From CAADGL01 sp964643885 (GTDB lineage Bacteria > Planctomycetota > Phycisphaerae > UBA1845 > Fen-1342): a stretch of DNA of 40,056 nucleotides. This document shows positions 1-8,153 of this stretch, piece after piece. Position 1 is the first letter of the stretch, and every line of letters begins with the position of its first letter. The notes under the pieces are model-generated. The model had not been told where the DNA came from. It saw nothing but the letters and a program-made list of their open reading frames with translations, and did no database searches. The DNA lies in assembly GCA_964643885.1 (NCBI GenBank), contig CAZXUI010000038.1, positions 1-40,056 of the forward strand, read 5' to 3'. Both the position numbers and the translations under genes were made by a program.

Positions 1-26
1 CCCGTGCTTGGCGCACGGGGTTCTGA
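1..26. repeat. Short hairpin repeat, TTGGC-loop family (copy A)
   Basis: A perfect 7-bp stem (1-7 pairs with 13-19) encloses the loop TTGGC and is followed by GTTCTGA. A second element at 8054-8080 has the same loop and the same trailing TTCTGA but a different, still perfectly paired stem. It lies downstream of the minus-strand peptidase gene. The window edge may cut it. Confidence 0.6.
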
Positions 27-52
27 TTGCGGGCGGGACGCCCGCGCTCCCC
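25..52. repeat. 28-bp dispersed palindromic repeat (copy 1)
   Basis: The core is a 7-bp perfect stem (29-35 with 39-45) around GGA. The whole 28 bases recur exactly, in inverted orientation, at 25276-25303 inside pfaC. It lies beside another hairpin element (1-26) and a 16-bp tandem repeat (64-127), so the downstream flank of the peptidase gene is a repeat cluster. Confidence 0.75.
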
Positions 53-63
53 AAGCGAGGCGC

Positions 64-127
64 GGCCGCTGCGTCACTCGGCCGCTGCGTCACTCGGCTG
101 TTGGGTCACCTGGCCGCTGCGTCATTC
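64..127. repeat. Tandem repeat, four 16-bp units
   Basis: Units start at 64, 80, 96 and 112. Units 1 and 2 are identical, unit 4 differs at one base, and unit 3 is diverged. The last unit overlaps the stop codon of the minus-strand peptidase gene (122-124), so the array begins in the last codons of that gene and extends beyond it. A different 16-bp tandem repeat occurs at 6307-6351. Confidence 0.75.
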
Positions 128-1789
128 GGCCGAGGCGGGCTGGAACTGGAGCACCTCGAACTGCCGGCCGCGGGCGAAGTAGCGGATGGTCTCGATCTTC
201 TCGCCGCGAACAACCTTCAGCGTGATCTGCGTATCCGTGTCGGTATAGATGTTCCAGCCAGCGAGCTCGTCCCCCTCACGCAGGCCGGCCGCGGCCGCTG
301 CCGAGCCGTCGATCAGGCCGGTCACGCGGCGCGACTGGAGCGAGCGGTCGCGGTCGAAGCCGAGCTGGTATTCGTAGGCGGTGCGCATGCGGCCGTTGAG
401 CGCCGGAGCGAGGGCGTCGGGCGGAACCTCGACCGGCAGGGCCGCGACGACGTGCCGATCGAACTCCTCGCCGAACCACGCGCCCAGCGTTTCGATGCCG
501 ACGCGGCGGATGGTGGCGTTGTCGAGCCGCAGCCCCTCGCGCCGGCCGCGCTCGACCAGCGTCTTGAAGAGACGGTCGAGGCCGTCGGGCACGCCGCGCG
601 AGCGAGCCAGGTAGTGCCAGCGCAGTCCGAGCAGCAGGCCGCGCTGGTAGGCGACCTCGCCATAGGTGTCGCGGTCGGTCCAGAAGCGGGCCGCGATCTC
701 CTCGTTGGTGGCGGAGCGGGCCGGGTTGAGCTGGTAGTCACGCAGATGGCGATTGAGCCAGCGGGCCAGCAGCCGCGGCTTCCAGTAGCCCGACTCGTGC
801 AGGATGCGGAGGGAGTAATAGTCGGTCAGCCCCTCGACGAACCAGAAGACGTGCCGCTCCGGCTCGGCGGCCCGCACCGCCCGGCCGTTCCAGTAGTGCA
901 GCAGCTCGTGCGCCAGCAGATGCTCCATGCCGTCGTCGACCTTCACGTTCGGCGGGACGAACAGGCAGAAGCTGTGATACAGGCCGGTTCCGGAGAGGCG
1001 CGTGTTGCCGTCGGGCAGCTCCTCGCCGACCGGCACGACCGTGACGACGAAGGGCGGAAAATCGCGCTCGTTCATGAAGCGGACCTGCCCGGCGACGATC
1101 TTCGTGACCATCTCGGCGAACGGTTCGAGGTCGAGGTCCACGCCCGCGGCCGCGACGACCTCGATCTGCAACCCGTCGCGCTGGATGCGGTGGCTCTTCA
1201 ATTCGCCGGCCAGGTAGACGGAGTTGCGCAGGTCGGTGGCCCGGACGCGGTCGCCGAGGTGCCGGCCGACGCCCCAGGAGCAGGCGGCCTGCCAGCCTTC
1301 GGGCACGCGCCAGCGAAGCAGGACCTGGAACTCGGCCTCGGAGACCCCGTTGACCTCGTGCGGAATGAGCAGAAAGGCGTTGCCCATGCCGTGAAAGAAA
1401 CGCCGGCTGGTGATCGGGTGGTGCGTGAGCGGCCAGTCGAACTTGCGCCGGCCGGGGTCGACGACGTAGGAGCAGCGCAGCACGCCGCCCGGCCGGTGCT
1501 TCATGATCCATAGCGAGCCCTGCCTGCGGACATTCTCGGCGCCGTCGATCTGCATGTCGCGCAGAATCGAGGGTACGTCGTCGAGCGAGCCCCACTGCGG
1601 CGAGACGCCGAGGGCCGACTCGGTCCGTCCGGCCGTGGTCCACTCCAGCTCGACGGCCGTCCGGCCGCGCTGCGGGTCGGGCGCCAGGGTGTAGATCAGC
1701 GTCTCGACCTCGGCGTGCAGCGGCGCGGCGGCCAGCAGTGCGCTGAGTGCGAGAAACTGAATCCCGCGGGCAGAAGTTGCTTTCGGCAT
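122..1789 (-). CDS. Exported M61-like zinc metallopeptidase with C-terminal PDZ domain
   Basis: The 555-residue product begins with a typical signal peptide (basic start, hydrophobic stretch, cleavage near AAPLHA at about residue 26). The gluzincin zinc site is visible: HELLH at 294-298 supplies the two His ligands and catalytic Glu, and FVEG places the third ligand at about E319. A beta-rich domain of about 250 residues precedes it, as in M61 glycyl-aminopeptidase-like proteins, and residues of about 470-545 resemble a PDZ domain (GLIDGSAAAAAGLREGDEL). The likely role is proteolysis in the periplasm or at the envelope; the substrate is unknown. The reading frame is open to 1996, but the ATG at 1789 puts the signal peptide at the N-terminus, and the extra 69 upstream residues look non-coding. 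It is divergent from the TPR gene. Confidence 0.8.
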   Translation of the reverse strand: MPKATSARGIQFLALSALLAAAPLHAEVETLIYTLAPDPQRGRTAVELEWTTAGRTESALGVSPQWGSLDDVPSILRDMQIDGAENVRRQGSLWIMKHRPGGVLRCSYVVDPGRRKFDWPLTHHPITSRRFFHGMGNAFLLIPHEVNGVSEAEFQVLLRWRVPEGWQAACSWGVGRHLGDRVRATDLRNSVYLAGELKSHRIQRDGLQIEVVAAAGVDLDLEPFAEMVTKIVAGQVRFMNERDFPPFVVTVVPVGEELPDGNTRLSGTGLYHSFCLFVPPNVKVDDGMEHLLAHELLHYWNGRAVRAAEPERHVFWFVEGLTDYYSLRILHESGYWKPRLLARWLNRHLRDYQLNPARSATNEEIAARFWTDRDTYGEVAYQRGLLLGLRWHYLARSRGVPDGLDRLFKTLVERGRREGLRLDNATIRRVGIETLGAWFGEEFDRHVVAALPVEVPPDALAPALNGRMRTAYEYQLGFDRDRSLQSRRVTGLIDGSAAAAAGLREGDELAGWNIYTDTDTQITLKVVRGEKIETIRYFARGRQFEVLQFQPASAE

Positions 1790-1925
1790 CTTTGGCTGTC
1801 CGAATAATTGCCGGCCCCGGCCCCGCTCACAAGCGTACGCCGATCGGTTCTGCGCTGCAACGGCGCACGGATCGCGCCGGCCGCGAGCTTCGATCCAAGC
1901 GCGTGCGCTGCGATTCCGATACGCG

Positions 1926-3335
1926 TTGCTGATGAGAGAGGAAACGGCCAGCCCGCAGCGCTCGATCCGCCCGGCCCGACGAGATTCCGTCCGCATGCTG
2001 ATGGGCGTGCTGCTCGCGGCGATACCTGTCGCCGCGGCCGAGATCGAGCCGGTCTATGTCAACAGCCGCACCGTCGCACTCGGGCTGTCGACGGCCGGCG
2101 GGCGGCCGACGGCGGTGCAGGCGTGGATGTCTGCGAATTCCGGCCAGACCTGGGCGGCGACGCAGCGCGTCCGGCTGCTCGGGCAGGTGGCGCTGATCGA
2201 CGTGGAGAGCGACGGCCGCTTCGCCTTCTATCTCGTGGCCGAGAACGCGGCCGGCCGGTCCGGCGAGCCGCCGGAGCCGGGCAGCGGGCCGCATGCCGTG
2301 GTGGTTGTGGACACGCTGGCGCCGACGGTGCAGGTGCACGCGGCCGATTCGACGGTCGACGCGGGCGAGCGGCTCGTTCGCCTGCGGCTGTCGCTGATCG
2401 ATGAGCATCTGACGCGCTACTCGACGCGGCTGTTCTGGCGGCCGGGCGGCGGCGGGGAGTGGGTGGACGGCGGGCTGCTGAGTGTGACGAACGGAATTGC
2501 GCTGTGGACGGTGCCGGAGGCGCTCGAGGGATCGGTCGAGCTCCGCCTGGTGGTGACCGATCGAGCAGGCAATCGCAGCGAGGAGAGCGTGCCGCCGCTG
2601 AATGTGGCGGCACGCGTCGCTGCTCCGACGGTGGGGGCGGCCGGCGGCGGAGCGGCGGCATCGCAGCCCGCGGCGACGAGTCAGCCGGCCGCCCAGACCC
2701 CGCAGGAGCCGGCCGCGGACCTGCTGGACCGTGTGCTGGCGGCCGAGGGGGAAGAGCTTTCCGGCGGCGAGAAGGGGCTGCCGGTCGCCAAGTCGTCGGA
2801 AGTGGCGTCGCTGCGGGCTCTGGCGGCGCGCCTCGCGGCCGAGGGCCAGTTTTCGGTGGCTTCGGCGCGGCTGGATGACGCCCTGCGGATCGCGCCGGAT
2901 GATTCGGACCTGCTGGCCGACGCGGGCGGGCTGTTGATCCGCCGCCGGCGCTACGACGCCGCGGGCGAGCACTTCCGCACGGCGCTGGAGAAGACGCCGG
3001 ATCACATCGGTGCGCTGGAGGGGCTGGCGCTGGTCTCGATGACGCAGCGCCGCTACGCTAACGCCCGCGAGCACCTGGCGCGGCTGGTGACGCTCGCGCC
3101 GCGGTCGGCCCGCTTCTGGCTGCGCTACGGCGACGCGGAGTATCGGCTCGGGAACCGGCGGCAGGCCGAGGAGGCCTGGCGCAAGGCGCTCGAGCTCGAC
3201 GGCGGCCAGGGAGAATTCAGCCAGCGGGCCCGGCGAAGGTTGCAGCACCTGACCGGCGCGACAGCAAGCACGACCGACAGCGATGGCACGAGCCAAGAGC
3301 AGCAAACCGCCGATCGTCGTTCTCTACGGCGATGA
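1926..3335 (+). CDS. Exported TPR-repeat protein with N-terminal Ig-like beta domains
   Basis: The product is 469 residues from the ATG at 1926. That start gives a basic N-region (RPARRDSVR) before a hydrophobic stretch and an AAA/E cleavage site. ATGs at 1932 and 1995 are alternatives; the last leaves almost no N-region. Residues of about 40-220 are beta-rich, with paired Ig/fibronectin-like segments (DTLAPTVQV, VVTDRAGNRSEE). An Ala/Pro/Gln linker follows, then about four TPR-like helical pairs from about 290 to 450 (for example YDAAGEHFRTALEKTPDHIGA and YANAREHLARLVTLAPRSA). It is probably a periplasmic scaffold; partners are unknown. Its last 53 bases overlap the start of holA, suggesting co-transcription. 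Confidence 0.75.
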   Translation: MLMREETASPQRSIRPARRDSVRMLMGVLLAAIPVAAAEIEPVYVNSRTVALGLSTAGGRPTAVQAWMSANSGQTWAATQRVRLLGQVALIDVESDGRFAFYLVAENAAGRSGEPPEPGSGPHAVVVVDTLAPTVQVHAADSTVDAGERLVRLRLSLIDEHLTRYSTRLFWRPGGGGEWVDGGLLSVTNGIALWTVPEALEGSVELRLVVTDRAGNRSEESVPPLNVAARVAAPTVGAAGGGAAASQPAATSQPAAQTPQEPAADLLDRVLAAEGEELSGGEKGLPVAKSSEVASLRALAARLAAEGQFSVASARLDDALRIAPDDSDLLADAGGLLIRRRRYDAAGEHFRTALEKTPDHIGALEGLALVSMTQRRYANAREHLARLVTLAPRSARFWLRYGDAEYRLGNRRQAEEAWRKALELDGGQGEFSQRARRRLQHLTGATASTTDSDGTSQEQQTADRRSLRR

Positions 3336-4281
3336 GCCCTATCAGAAGTCGCGCGCCCTGGACGAAATTCTCGCCCGCCTGATTCCGCCCGAGGCTGACC
3401 GCGCCCTGTGCCTGGCCGACTACGACGGAACGCGGCCCGAAGACCAGGGCGGCCCGAGCTGGCCGGCGATCCACGACGACCTGCGGACGCTGCCCTTCCT
3501 GGCCGAGCGGCGCGTGGTGCTCGTCCGCGACGCAGACAAGTTCATCAGCGCCGCGCGGCAGAAGCTCGAGGAGTACCTCGACTCGCCCGCCCCGACGGCC
3601 ACGCTCATCCTGGTCTGCAAGACCTTCCCCAAGACGACGCGGCTGTACAAGGCGGCCGGCGCTCTCGGCGGCGAGTTGATCGAGTGCCGCAAGCCGTCCG
3701 GCCGGGCGTTGACGCAATTCGTGCTGGACGAGGTGGCCGCCCGCGGGAAGCGGATCGAACCGGATGCCGCGGCGCGGCTGTTGGACCGGATCGGGGCGGA
3801 AATGGGCCTGCTCGTGGGCGAGATCGAGAAGCTCGTGCTCTACGCAGCCGACCGCGCAACGATTACGGGCCGGGATGTGGACGAGCTGGTCGGGCTGTCG
3901 CGCGAGGAGAAGGTCTTCGCCGTCATGGACGCGGCGGCACTGGGGGATGCGCCGCAGGCGCTGTCGCTCTGGCGGCAGGTGCTGGCGAGCGACCGGGACG
4001 CGATTTATCGCGCCGTCGGCGGCATCGCGTACATGCTGCGCCGCTACCTGGCCGCGCATCGGCTCGTGGACGAAGGAATGCCGCCGCGGGCTGCGGCGCC
4101 GAAGGTGATGATGTGGGGGCGCGAGACCGAACTTGAGCAGATTCTGCGGCGTCTCCCGGCACCGCGCGTACGACGCGCCCTGGCCGGCCTGGCGGAGATC
4201 GACGCCCAAGCCAAGGTCGGCCAGCGGTCGATAGAGTCAGGTGTGGAGGCCATTCTCGTGGAGGTGGCCCGCAACGCCTGA
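3283..4281 (+). CDS. holA: DNA polymerase III subunit delta
   Basis: The 332-residue product matches the HolA family in length and layout. It opens with the typical strand-loop segment IVVLYGDEPYQKSRALDEIL, has the degenerate AAA+-like ATPase fold (LILVCKTFPKTTRLYKAAG, IECRKPSGRALTQFV), and ends with the helical collar domain (VMDAAALGDAPQALSLWRQVL, then RYLAAHRLV). The delta subunit opens the beta sliding clamp as part of the clamp loader. The ATG at 3283 lies inside the end of the TPR gene (53-base overlap). A lipoprotein gene follows after 24 bases. This is an ordinary housekeeping gene. Confidence 0.9.
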   Translation: MARAKSSKPPIVVLYGDEPYQKSRALDEILARLIPPEADRALCLADYDGTRPEDQGGPSWPAIHDDLRTLPFLAERRVVLVRDADKFISAARQKLEEYLDSPAPTATLILVCKTFPKTTRLYKAAGALGGELIECRKPSGRALTQFVLDEVAARGKRIEPDAAARLLDRIGAEMGLLVGEIEKLVLYAADRATITGRDVDELVGLSREEKVFAVMDAAALGDAPQALSLWRQVLASDRDAIYRAVGGIAYMLRRYLAAHRLVDEGMPPRAAAPKVMMWGRETELEQILRRLPAPRVRRALAGLAEIDAQAKVGQRSIESGVEAILVEVARNA

Positions 4282-4305
4282 ACCCGTTCCCCCGCGGAGA
4301 GTCGC

Positions 4306-5577
4306 ATGGAGGCGCGCCGCACCTGGCTCTGCACAGTCGCTCTGCTGCTTGCTCCGGCCGCCGGCTGCCAGCTTCCCGGCATGAACGCCGGCCCCTCCGG
4401 CCGGACGGGGCAGCAGCCGCCGGACGACGAGGAGCGGGCGGAGGTCGTGGCGACGGCGCCGCAGCCGGCCGAACCGGCGGACGATCAGCCTTCGGCCGAG
4501 GATGACCCGATCCAGGCCTATCTTCAAAACGTCGCCCTGCTGGGCGATCTGCGGGCCCGCGTGCAGCGCGAGCCCGCCTTCTCGCCGAATCCTGAGCCAT
4601 ATGAACCCGTCGAGTACGAGCCCGAGGCGGCCCCTGCCGGGGCGGAGCCGCCGCTGAGCGAATCACGCGAAGGCATGGTTGCGAGCGAGTCGGCCAAGAC
4701 CGACGCCGCCGAATCAAGCGAGCCCGTGGACGCCGCAGCGGGCGGTTCGAACCGCGCCGGCGCCGAGCCGGCCGAGGCGCCGCGGATCGTAGGCGTCAGC
4801 GCCCGGGCGAACCTGCCGGCCGCTGCGCTCGTCAGCGACGCCTCCGGGGCGGAGCCGGGCGTCAACGCGGCCACGTTCGCGAGCGAGTGGCCGGAGCTGG
4901 CTGCGCTTCTGAACCGCCTCGGCCGGCAGCCCGAGGACCGCAGTTTCCGCCGCCAGCTCGATGTGCGGCTGCTTCGAGTCCTGGCGGGCGACTACGAAGG
5001 GGCCCGTGAGCCGCTCGAGCTGGTCAGCCAGCAGCAGCAGGAGATGGCGGCAGGGTTCGTCGAGGCGATGATCACGCTTCGCGAGGGGCACGGCGGCGAT
5101 CTGGCGTCGGAAGCGAGCCGGGTACTGGCCCGGCTGGAGGACCTGCGCGGAACGCTGGTCACGGCGAGCGATCTTCGCGTCCGCCCGCCAGTGATCTGCC
5201 GGTCTGTGCTTGGCTACGGACTGTATGAGCCGATCGAGCCGGCTCTCTTCCGGGCCGGGCAGTACGCCGAATTCGTCGCCTACTGCGAGGTGGGCAATCT
5301 GGTGACCGAGCCGCAAGAAGACGGCACGCATGTGACGCTGCTGGACGTGCGGACGACGATCCTGTCGCACGCCGGGGACATCGTCTCTGAGACGCGCTCC
5401 GACGGCGTCCGGACGGTCTGGCGCGACGCCCGGCACGACTGTTTCCTGGCCCCCGTGGTCAGCCTGCCCGCGACGCTTGCCCCCGGCCAATATGTGGTCA
5501 AAATTACGGTCGCCGATAGAATCGGCCGGAAGGTGGCCGAGAGCAGCGTGACCTTCCGGATCGTGCAGGCTTCCTGA
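4306..5577 (+). CDS. Putative lipoprotein of unknown function
   Basis: The 423-residue product starts with a short basic N-region, a hydrophobic stretch and a lipobox (APAAGC, Cys21), so it is probably lipid-anchored. Residues of about 25-180 are Pro/Glu/Ala-rich and low in complexity, a likely disordered spacer. The C-terminal 240 residues are folded: a helical part (ALLNRLGRQPEDRSFRRQLD, SQQQQEMAAGFVEAMITL) followed by a beta-rich domain (PVICRSVLGYGLYEPIEP, FRAGQYAEFVAYCEVGN, and ITVADRIGRKVAESSVTFRI at the end). I do not recognise a named family. GGAGAG lies upstream of the ATG. It follows holA closely and probably belongs to the same transcription unit. Confidence 0.8.
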   Translation: MEARRTWLCTVALLLAPAAGCQLPGMNAGPSGRTGQQPPDDEERAEVVATAPQPAEPADDQPSAEDDPIQAYLQNVALLGDLRARVQREPAFSPNPEPYEPVEYEPEAAPAGAEPPLSESREGMVASESAKTDAAESSEPVDAAAGGSNRAGAEPAEAPRIVGVSARANLPAAALVSDASGAEPGVNAATFASEWPELAALLNRLGRQPEDRSFRRQLDVRLLRVLAGDYEGAREPLELVSQQQQEMAAGFVEAMITLREGHGGDLASEASRVLARLEDLRGTLVTASDLRVRPPVICRSVLGYGLYEPIEPALFRAGQYAEFVAYCEVGNLVTEPQEDGTHVTLLDVRTTILSHAGDIVSETRSDGVRTVWRDARHDCFLAPVVSLPATLAPGQYVVKITVADRIGRKVAESSVTFRIVQAS

Positions 5578-5665
5578 GCGCGGGCCTGCGGCCGCCGCGG
5601 CTGGCTGGGCAATGCCGACGGTGGCCGCGTCGGGATCCTGTCCGCGAGGTGTGCCGAGGTAGACC

Positions 5666-6205
5666 CTGAACGTCCCCCGCTTCATTCGCCGGCTGTTTCG
5701 GGCTCCGTATGACGGGCTGCGCAACCTGCGGGCCGTCGACGAGGGGCGGCTCTATCGCTGCGGGCAGCCGCGGCCGGACGAGCTGGAGGAGCTGATCGGC
5801 CGCTATGGCCTGAAGACGGTGATTTCGCTGCGGGGCAGCCGCGACGCGGACGACCCGGATGGGTGGGAGGCGGGCGAGCGCGAGGTGTGCCGGCGGCAGG
5901 GCGTGGAGTTCGTTTCGATTCCCTGTAATCACAAGAATCCGCCGACGGCCGAGGACCTGGAGACATTCCTCGAGCTGATGCGCGATCCGCGCCGCGTGCC
6001 GGCGCTGATTCACTGCCGTATCGGCCAGCAGCGCACGGGGCTGTTCTGTGCGCTGTATCGCGTGCATGTGCAGGGGGTTTCGCCGGAGGCGGCCCTGCGC
6101 GAGATGGATGAGCTGGGGTTCAACATTCGTCACCGCCGCCACCAGCATCTGCTGGCGGCGTTTCATCGACTCTGCGGGGCAGCGGCCGGGCCGGCGGCGC
6201 GCTGA
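5666..6205 (+). CDS. Dual-specificity/tyrosine-type phosphatase with apparent CTG start
   Basis: The product is a cysteine phosphatase of the CX5R class. HCRIGQQRTG places the nucleophile at Cys117 and the phosphate-binding Arg at 123, counting from 5666. The first ATG/GTG/TTG in frame is a GTG at 5819, in the middle of the fold. Upstream of it the frame still encodes conserved-looking sequence (DEGRLYRCGQPRPDELEELI, YGLKTVISLRG) back to a stop at 5660. Only CTG 5666 remains as a plausible start, with GAGGT five bases before it (5656-5660). The product would be 179 residues. The usual general-acid Asp is not obvious (the loop reads SIPCNHKNPP). An upstream sequencing error hiding a normal start is the main alternative. 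It could act on phosphoproteins or other phosphate esters. Confidence 0.7.
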   Translation: MNVPRFIRRLFRAPYDGLRNLRAVDEGRLYRCGQPRPDELEELIGRYGLKTVISLRGSRDADDPDGWEAGEREVCRRQGVEFVSIPCNHKNPPTAEDLETFLELMRDPRRVPALIHCRIGQQRTGLFCALYRVHVQGVSPEAALREMDELGFNIRHRRHQHLLAAFHRLCGAAAGPAAR

Positions 6206-6306
6206 GCGCACACACCTGAAATCAACGAATCGGCACCTGAGATAGGTGAATGTCATCCGGCGCTTGCGCGGGCGGCGCGCCACCCCCAGCCCGCTCCCTT
6301 ACGGTC

Positions 6307-6351
6307 GCGGCTCGGATCATGCGCGGCTCGGATCATGCGCAGCTCGGATCA
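6307..6351. repeat. Tandem repeat, about three 16-bp units
   Basis: Units built on GCGCGGCTCGGATCAT lie at 6307-6320 (partial), 6321-6336 and 6337-6351, with one or two mismatches. They sit between the convergent phosphatase and alkaline phosphatase genes. The rest of the 6206-6403 gap shows nothing else I can name. Confidence 0.7.
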
Positions 6352-6403
6352 GGCGGGCGGGACGGGCGCACTCGGCGCGGGGCGGCACTCGTGACCAGCG
6401 ACG

Positions 6404-7945
6404 CTAGAGCGCCGCGTTGAGCCAGTGCGGCGGCAGGCTGGCCGGCGCGGACGAGGCGAACCGCCGGGCCTGGTCCAGTGTCATTTTCGGATTGCGATGC
6501 GTGATGCCGAGCAGGCCGGTCAGCCGCTCGTAGGCATACGTGCAGGGGAAGATGCCGCGGAAACTCTCGGCCGACGGGCCGAAGGCGGTCAGCAGGGCCA
6601 GGTCGGCCGTGTGCGACACGCCCGTCCAGCCGATGCCGGTGTGATTGCCGAGCACCTGCCCGAGCACGCCGACGAAGTTCGCGTGCTGGCGGTTCAGCTC
6701 GGGCGGCGGCTTGCCGGCGCCGGCCAGCGCGATCTTCTCCGCCTCATCGGTCGACAGCTCGATGCCGGTGCCGGTCCGAATCGTCTCGCGGATCTTGTCC
6801 AGTGCGGGCGGCTGCTCGCCCGCGGCCGAGCGCAGCTCGCGGTCCATCGCCTCGTAGGACGCGGTCGTTTTCAGCAGGCGCTCAAAGCAGGCGGTCGACT
6901 CGCGGTATTTCTTGCCGGTCCCGTTCAGGCCGGGGTTCGAGTTGCCGTGGTCGGTCGTGACGATGACGAGCGTGTCGTCGCGCTGCCGGGCGAACTCGAA
7001 GATCACGCGCAGCGCGTCATCGAAGGCGAGCTGATCGAACAGAATCGCGCCGGCATCGTTGTTGTGCGCAGCATGATCGACCCGCCCGCCCTCGACCTGA
7101 AGCAGGAAGCCCCTGTCGGATGCGGAGAGCATCTCCAGTGCCGCACGCGTCATCTCCGCCAGGGTCGGAACGGCCGCGGCGATGCTCTGGCTGTGGTCGC
7201 GGTCGACGCTGAACGGAAGATGTCCCCGGCCGAAGAGGCCCAGCACCCTGGCCGGCCGGTCGGCGGAGAGCACGTCGTCGCGCCGCTTCCAGAAGGCGTA
7301 TCCGCGCTCGCGGTAGCGGGCGACCCAGTCGACCTTGTCGGCCCGCAGCTCGGGCAGGAAGAACTCGCGCCCGCCGCCCATCAGGACATCGACCACATCC
7401 AGGTATTGCGGCGCGATCTGGTCTTCGCTGTCGCGGCTGGCCTGGCAGGCGGCGAAACCGGCCGGCGTGGCGTGCGTGATCGTCGTCGTCGTCACCAGGC
7501 CGGTGCGGCGGCCGGTGTCGTGCACGAGGGCCGCGATCGGCGTCAGCTTCGTGCCGTCGGGAAGCAGGTTAACCGCGCCGTTGAAGATGCGCGTGCCGGT
7601 GGCCCAGGCGCTCGACGCGGCCGCGGAGTCGGTCACGAGCGAATCGAGCGAACCCATCTCGAACCAGCCGTGCACGCACTTCGGATCGGCGAGCAGCTCG
7701 CTCCACAACATGCTGCGGCCGCGGGTCATCTGCGACGCCTGCTCGGCGAGCGAGAAGGTGCCCATGCTCATGCCGTCGGCGACGGCGAAGATCACGTTGC
7801 GGATCGCGTCGTGCCGGACGGCTTGCGCGGCCGGCGGCGCGGCGGACGCCGCGCGCGGAAGGGCGGCGACAGCGGCGGCACCGAGGCCGGCCAGGGCGCT
7901 GCGCTCGAGCAGCTCGCGGCGGGAGAGTGATTCACGATCAAACAT
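6404..7945 (-). CDS. Tat-exported alkaline phosphatase (PhoA-type)
   Basis: The 513-residue product starts with a twin-arginine signal (LSRRELLERSALAG, then a hydrophobic stretch and an Ala-rich cleavage region at about residue 36). The alkaline phosphatase core is clear: the metal-binding motif VADGMSMG (D57), the nucleophile segment VTDSAAASSAWATG (Ser107), a TTITHATPAGFA segment, VEGGRVDHAAHNND, the late metal ligands in TTDHGNSNPG, and the final His in GVSHTADLALL. It hydrolyses phosphate monoesters outside the cytoplasm, probably for phosphate scavenging. The length suits the family. No Pho-box-like promoter was recognised in the 208-base gap upstream, which holds a repeat at 8054-8108. 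Confidence 0.9.
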   Translation of the reverse strand: MFDRESLSRRELLERSALAGLGAAAVAALPRAASAAPPAAQAVRHDAIRNVIFAVADGMSMGTFSLAEQASQMTRGRSMLWSELLADPKCVHGWFEMGSLDSLVTDSAAASSAWATGTRIFNGAVNLLPDGTKLTPIAALVHDTGRRTGLVTTTTITHATPAGFAACQASRDSEDQIAPQYLDVVDVLMGGGREFFLPELRADKVDWVARYRERGYAFWKRRDDVLSADRPARVLGLFGRGHLPFSVDRDHSQSIAAAVPTLAEMTRAALEMLSASDRGFLLQVEGGRVDHAAHNNDAGAILFDQLAFDDALRVIFEFARQRDDTLVIVTTDHGNSNPGLNGTGKKYRESTACFERLLKTTASYEAMDRELRSAAGEQPPALDKIRETIRTGTGIELSTDEAEKIALAGAGKPPPELNRQHANFVGVLGQVLGNHTGIGWTGVSHTADLALLTAFGPSAESFRGIFPCTYAYERLTGLLGITHRNPKMTLDQARRFASSAPASLPPHWLNAAL

Positions 7946-8053
7946 GCTTCAATGCCCCTGAGTTAGAGGTTTCTCCAGCGAGTGTGCGACGAGCCGGCCG
8001 GGTGATGCTTACCGCTCGGCATGTGCCGGCCGGCTCACCAAGGCACGTAACGA

Positions 8054-8108
8054 CCCGCCGCTTGGCGCGGCGGGTTCTGACCAGCGCCGCCGTCTGGTGC
8101 GGCGGGTT
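8054..8108. repeat. Double hairpin repeat, TTGGC-loop family (copy B)
   Basis: The first hairpin is a perfect 8-bp stem (8054-8061 with 8067-8074) with loop TTGGC, followed by TTCTGA. A second hairpin follows (8085-8090 with 8099-8104). The first resembles 1-26 but with a different, compensated stem. It lies 46 bases past the end of the glycan operon and could also end its transcription; no T-run is evident. Confidence 0.65.
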
Positions 8109-8153
8109 ATGCTGCGCTCGGTTGCACGACCGTCCAGAGTATACGTCCCGCCG

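Noticed and set aside
1827..3305. 492-codon minus-strand open frame opposite the TPR gene
   Set aside because: Arg/His/Gln-rich composition with no recognisable domain; the plus strand has TPR motifs and a signal peptide. High GC makes such shadows common.
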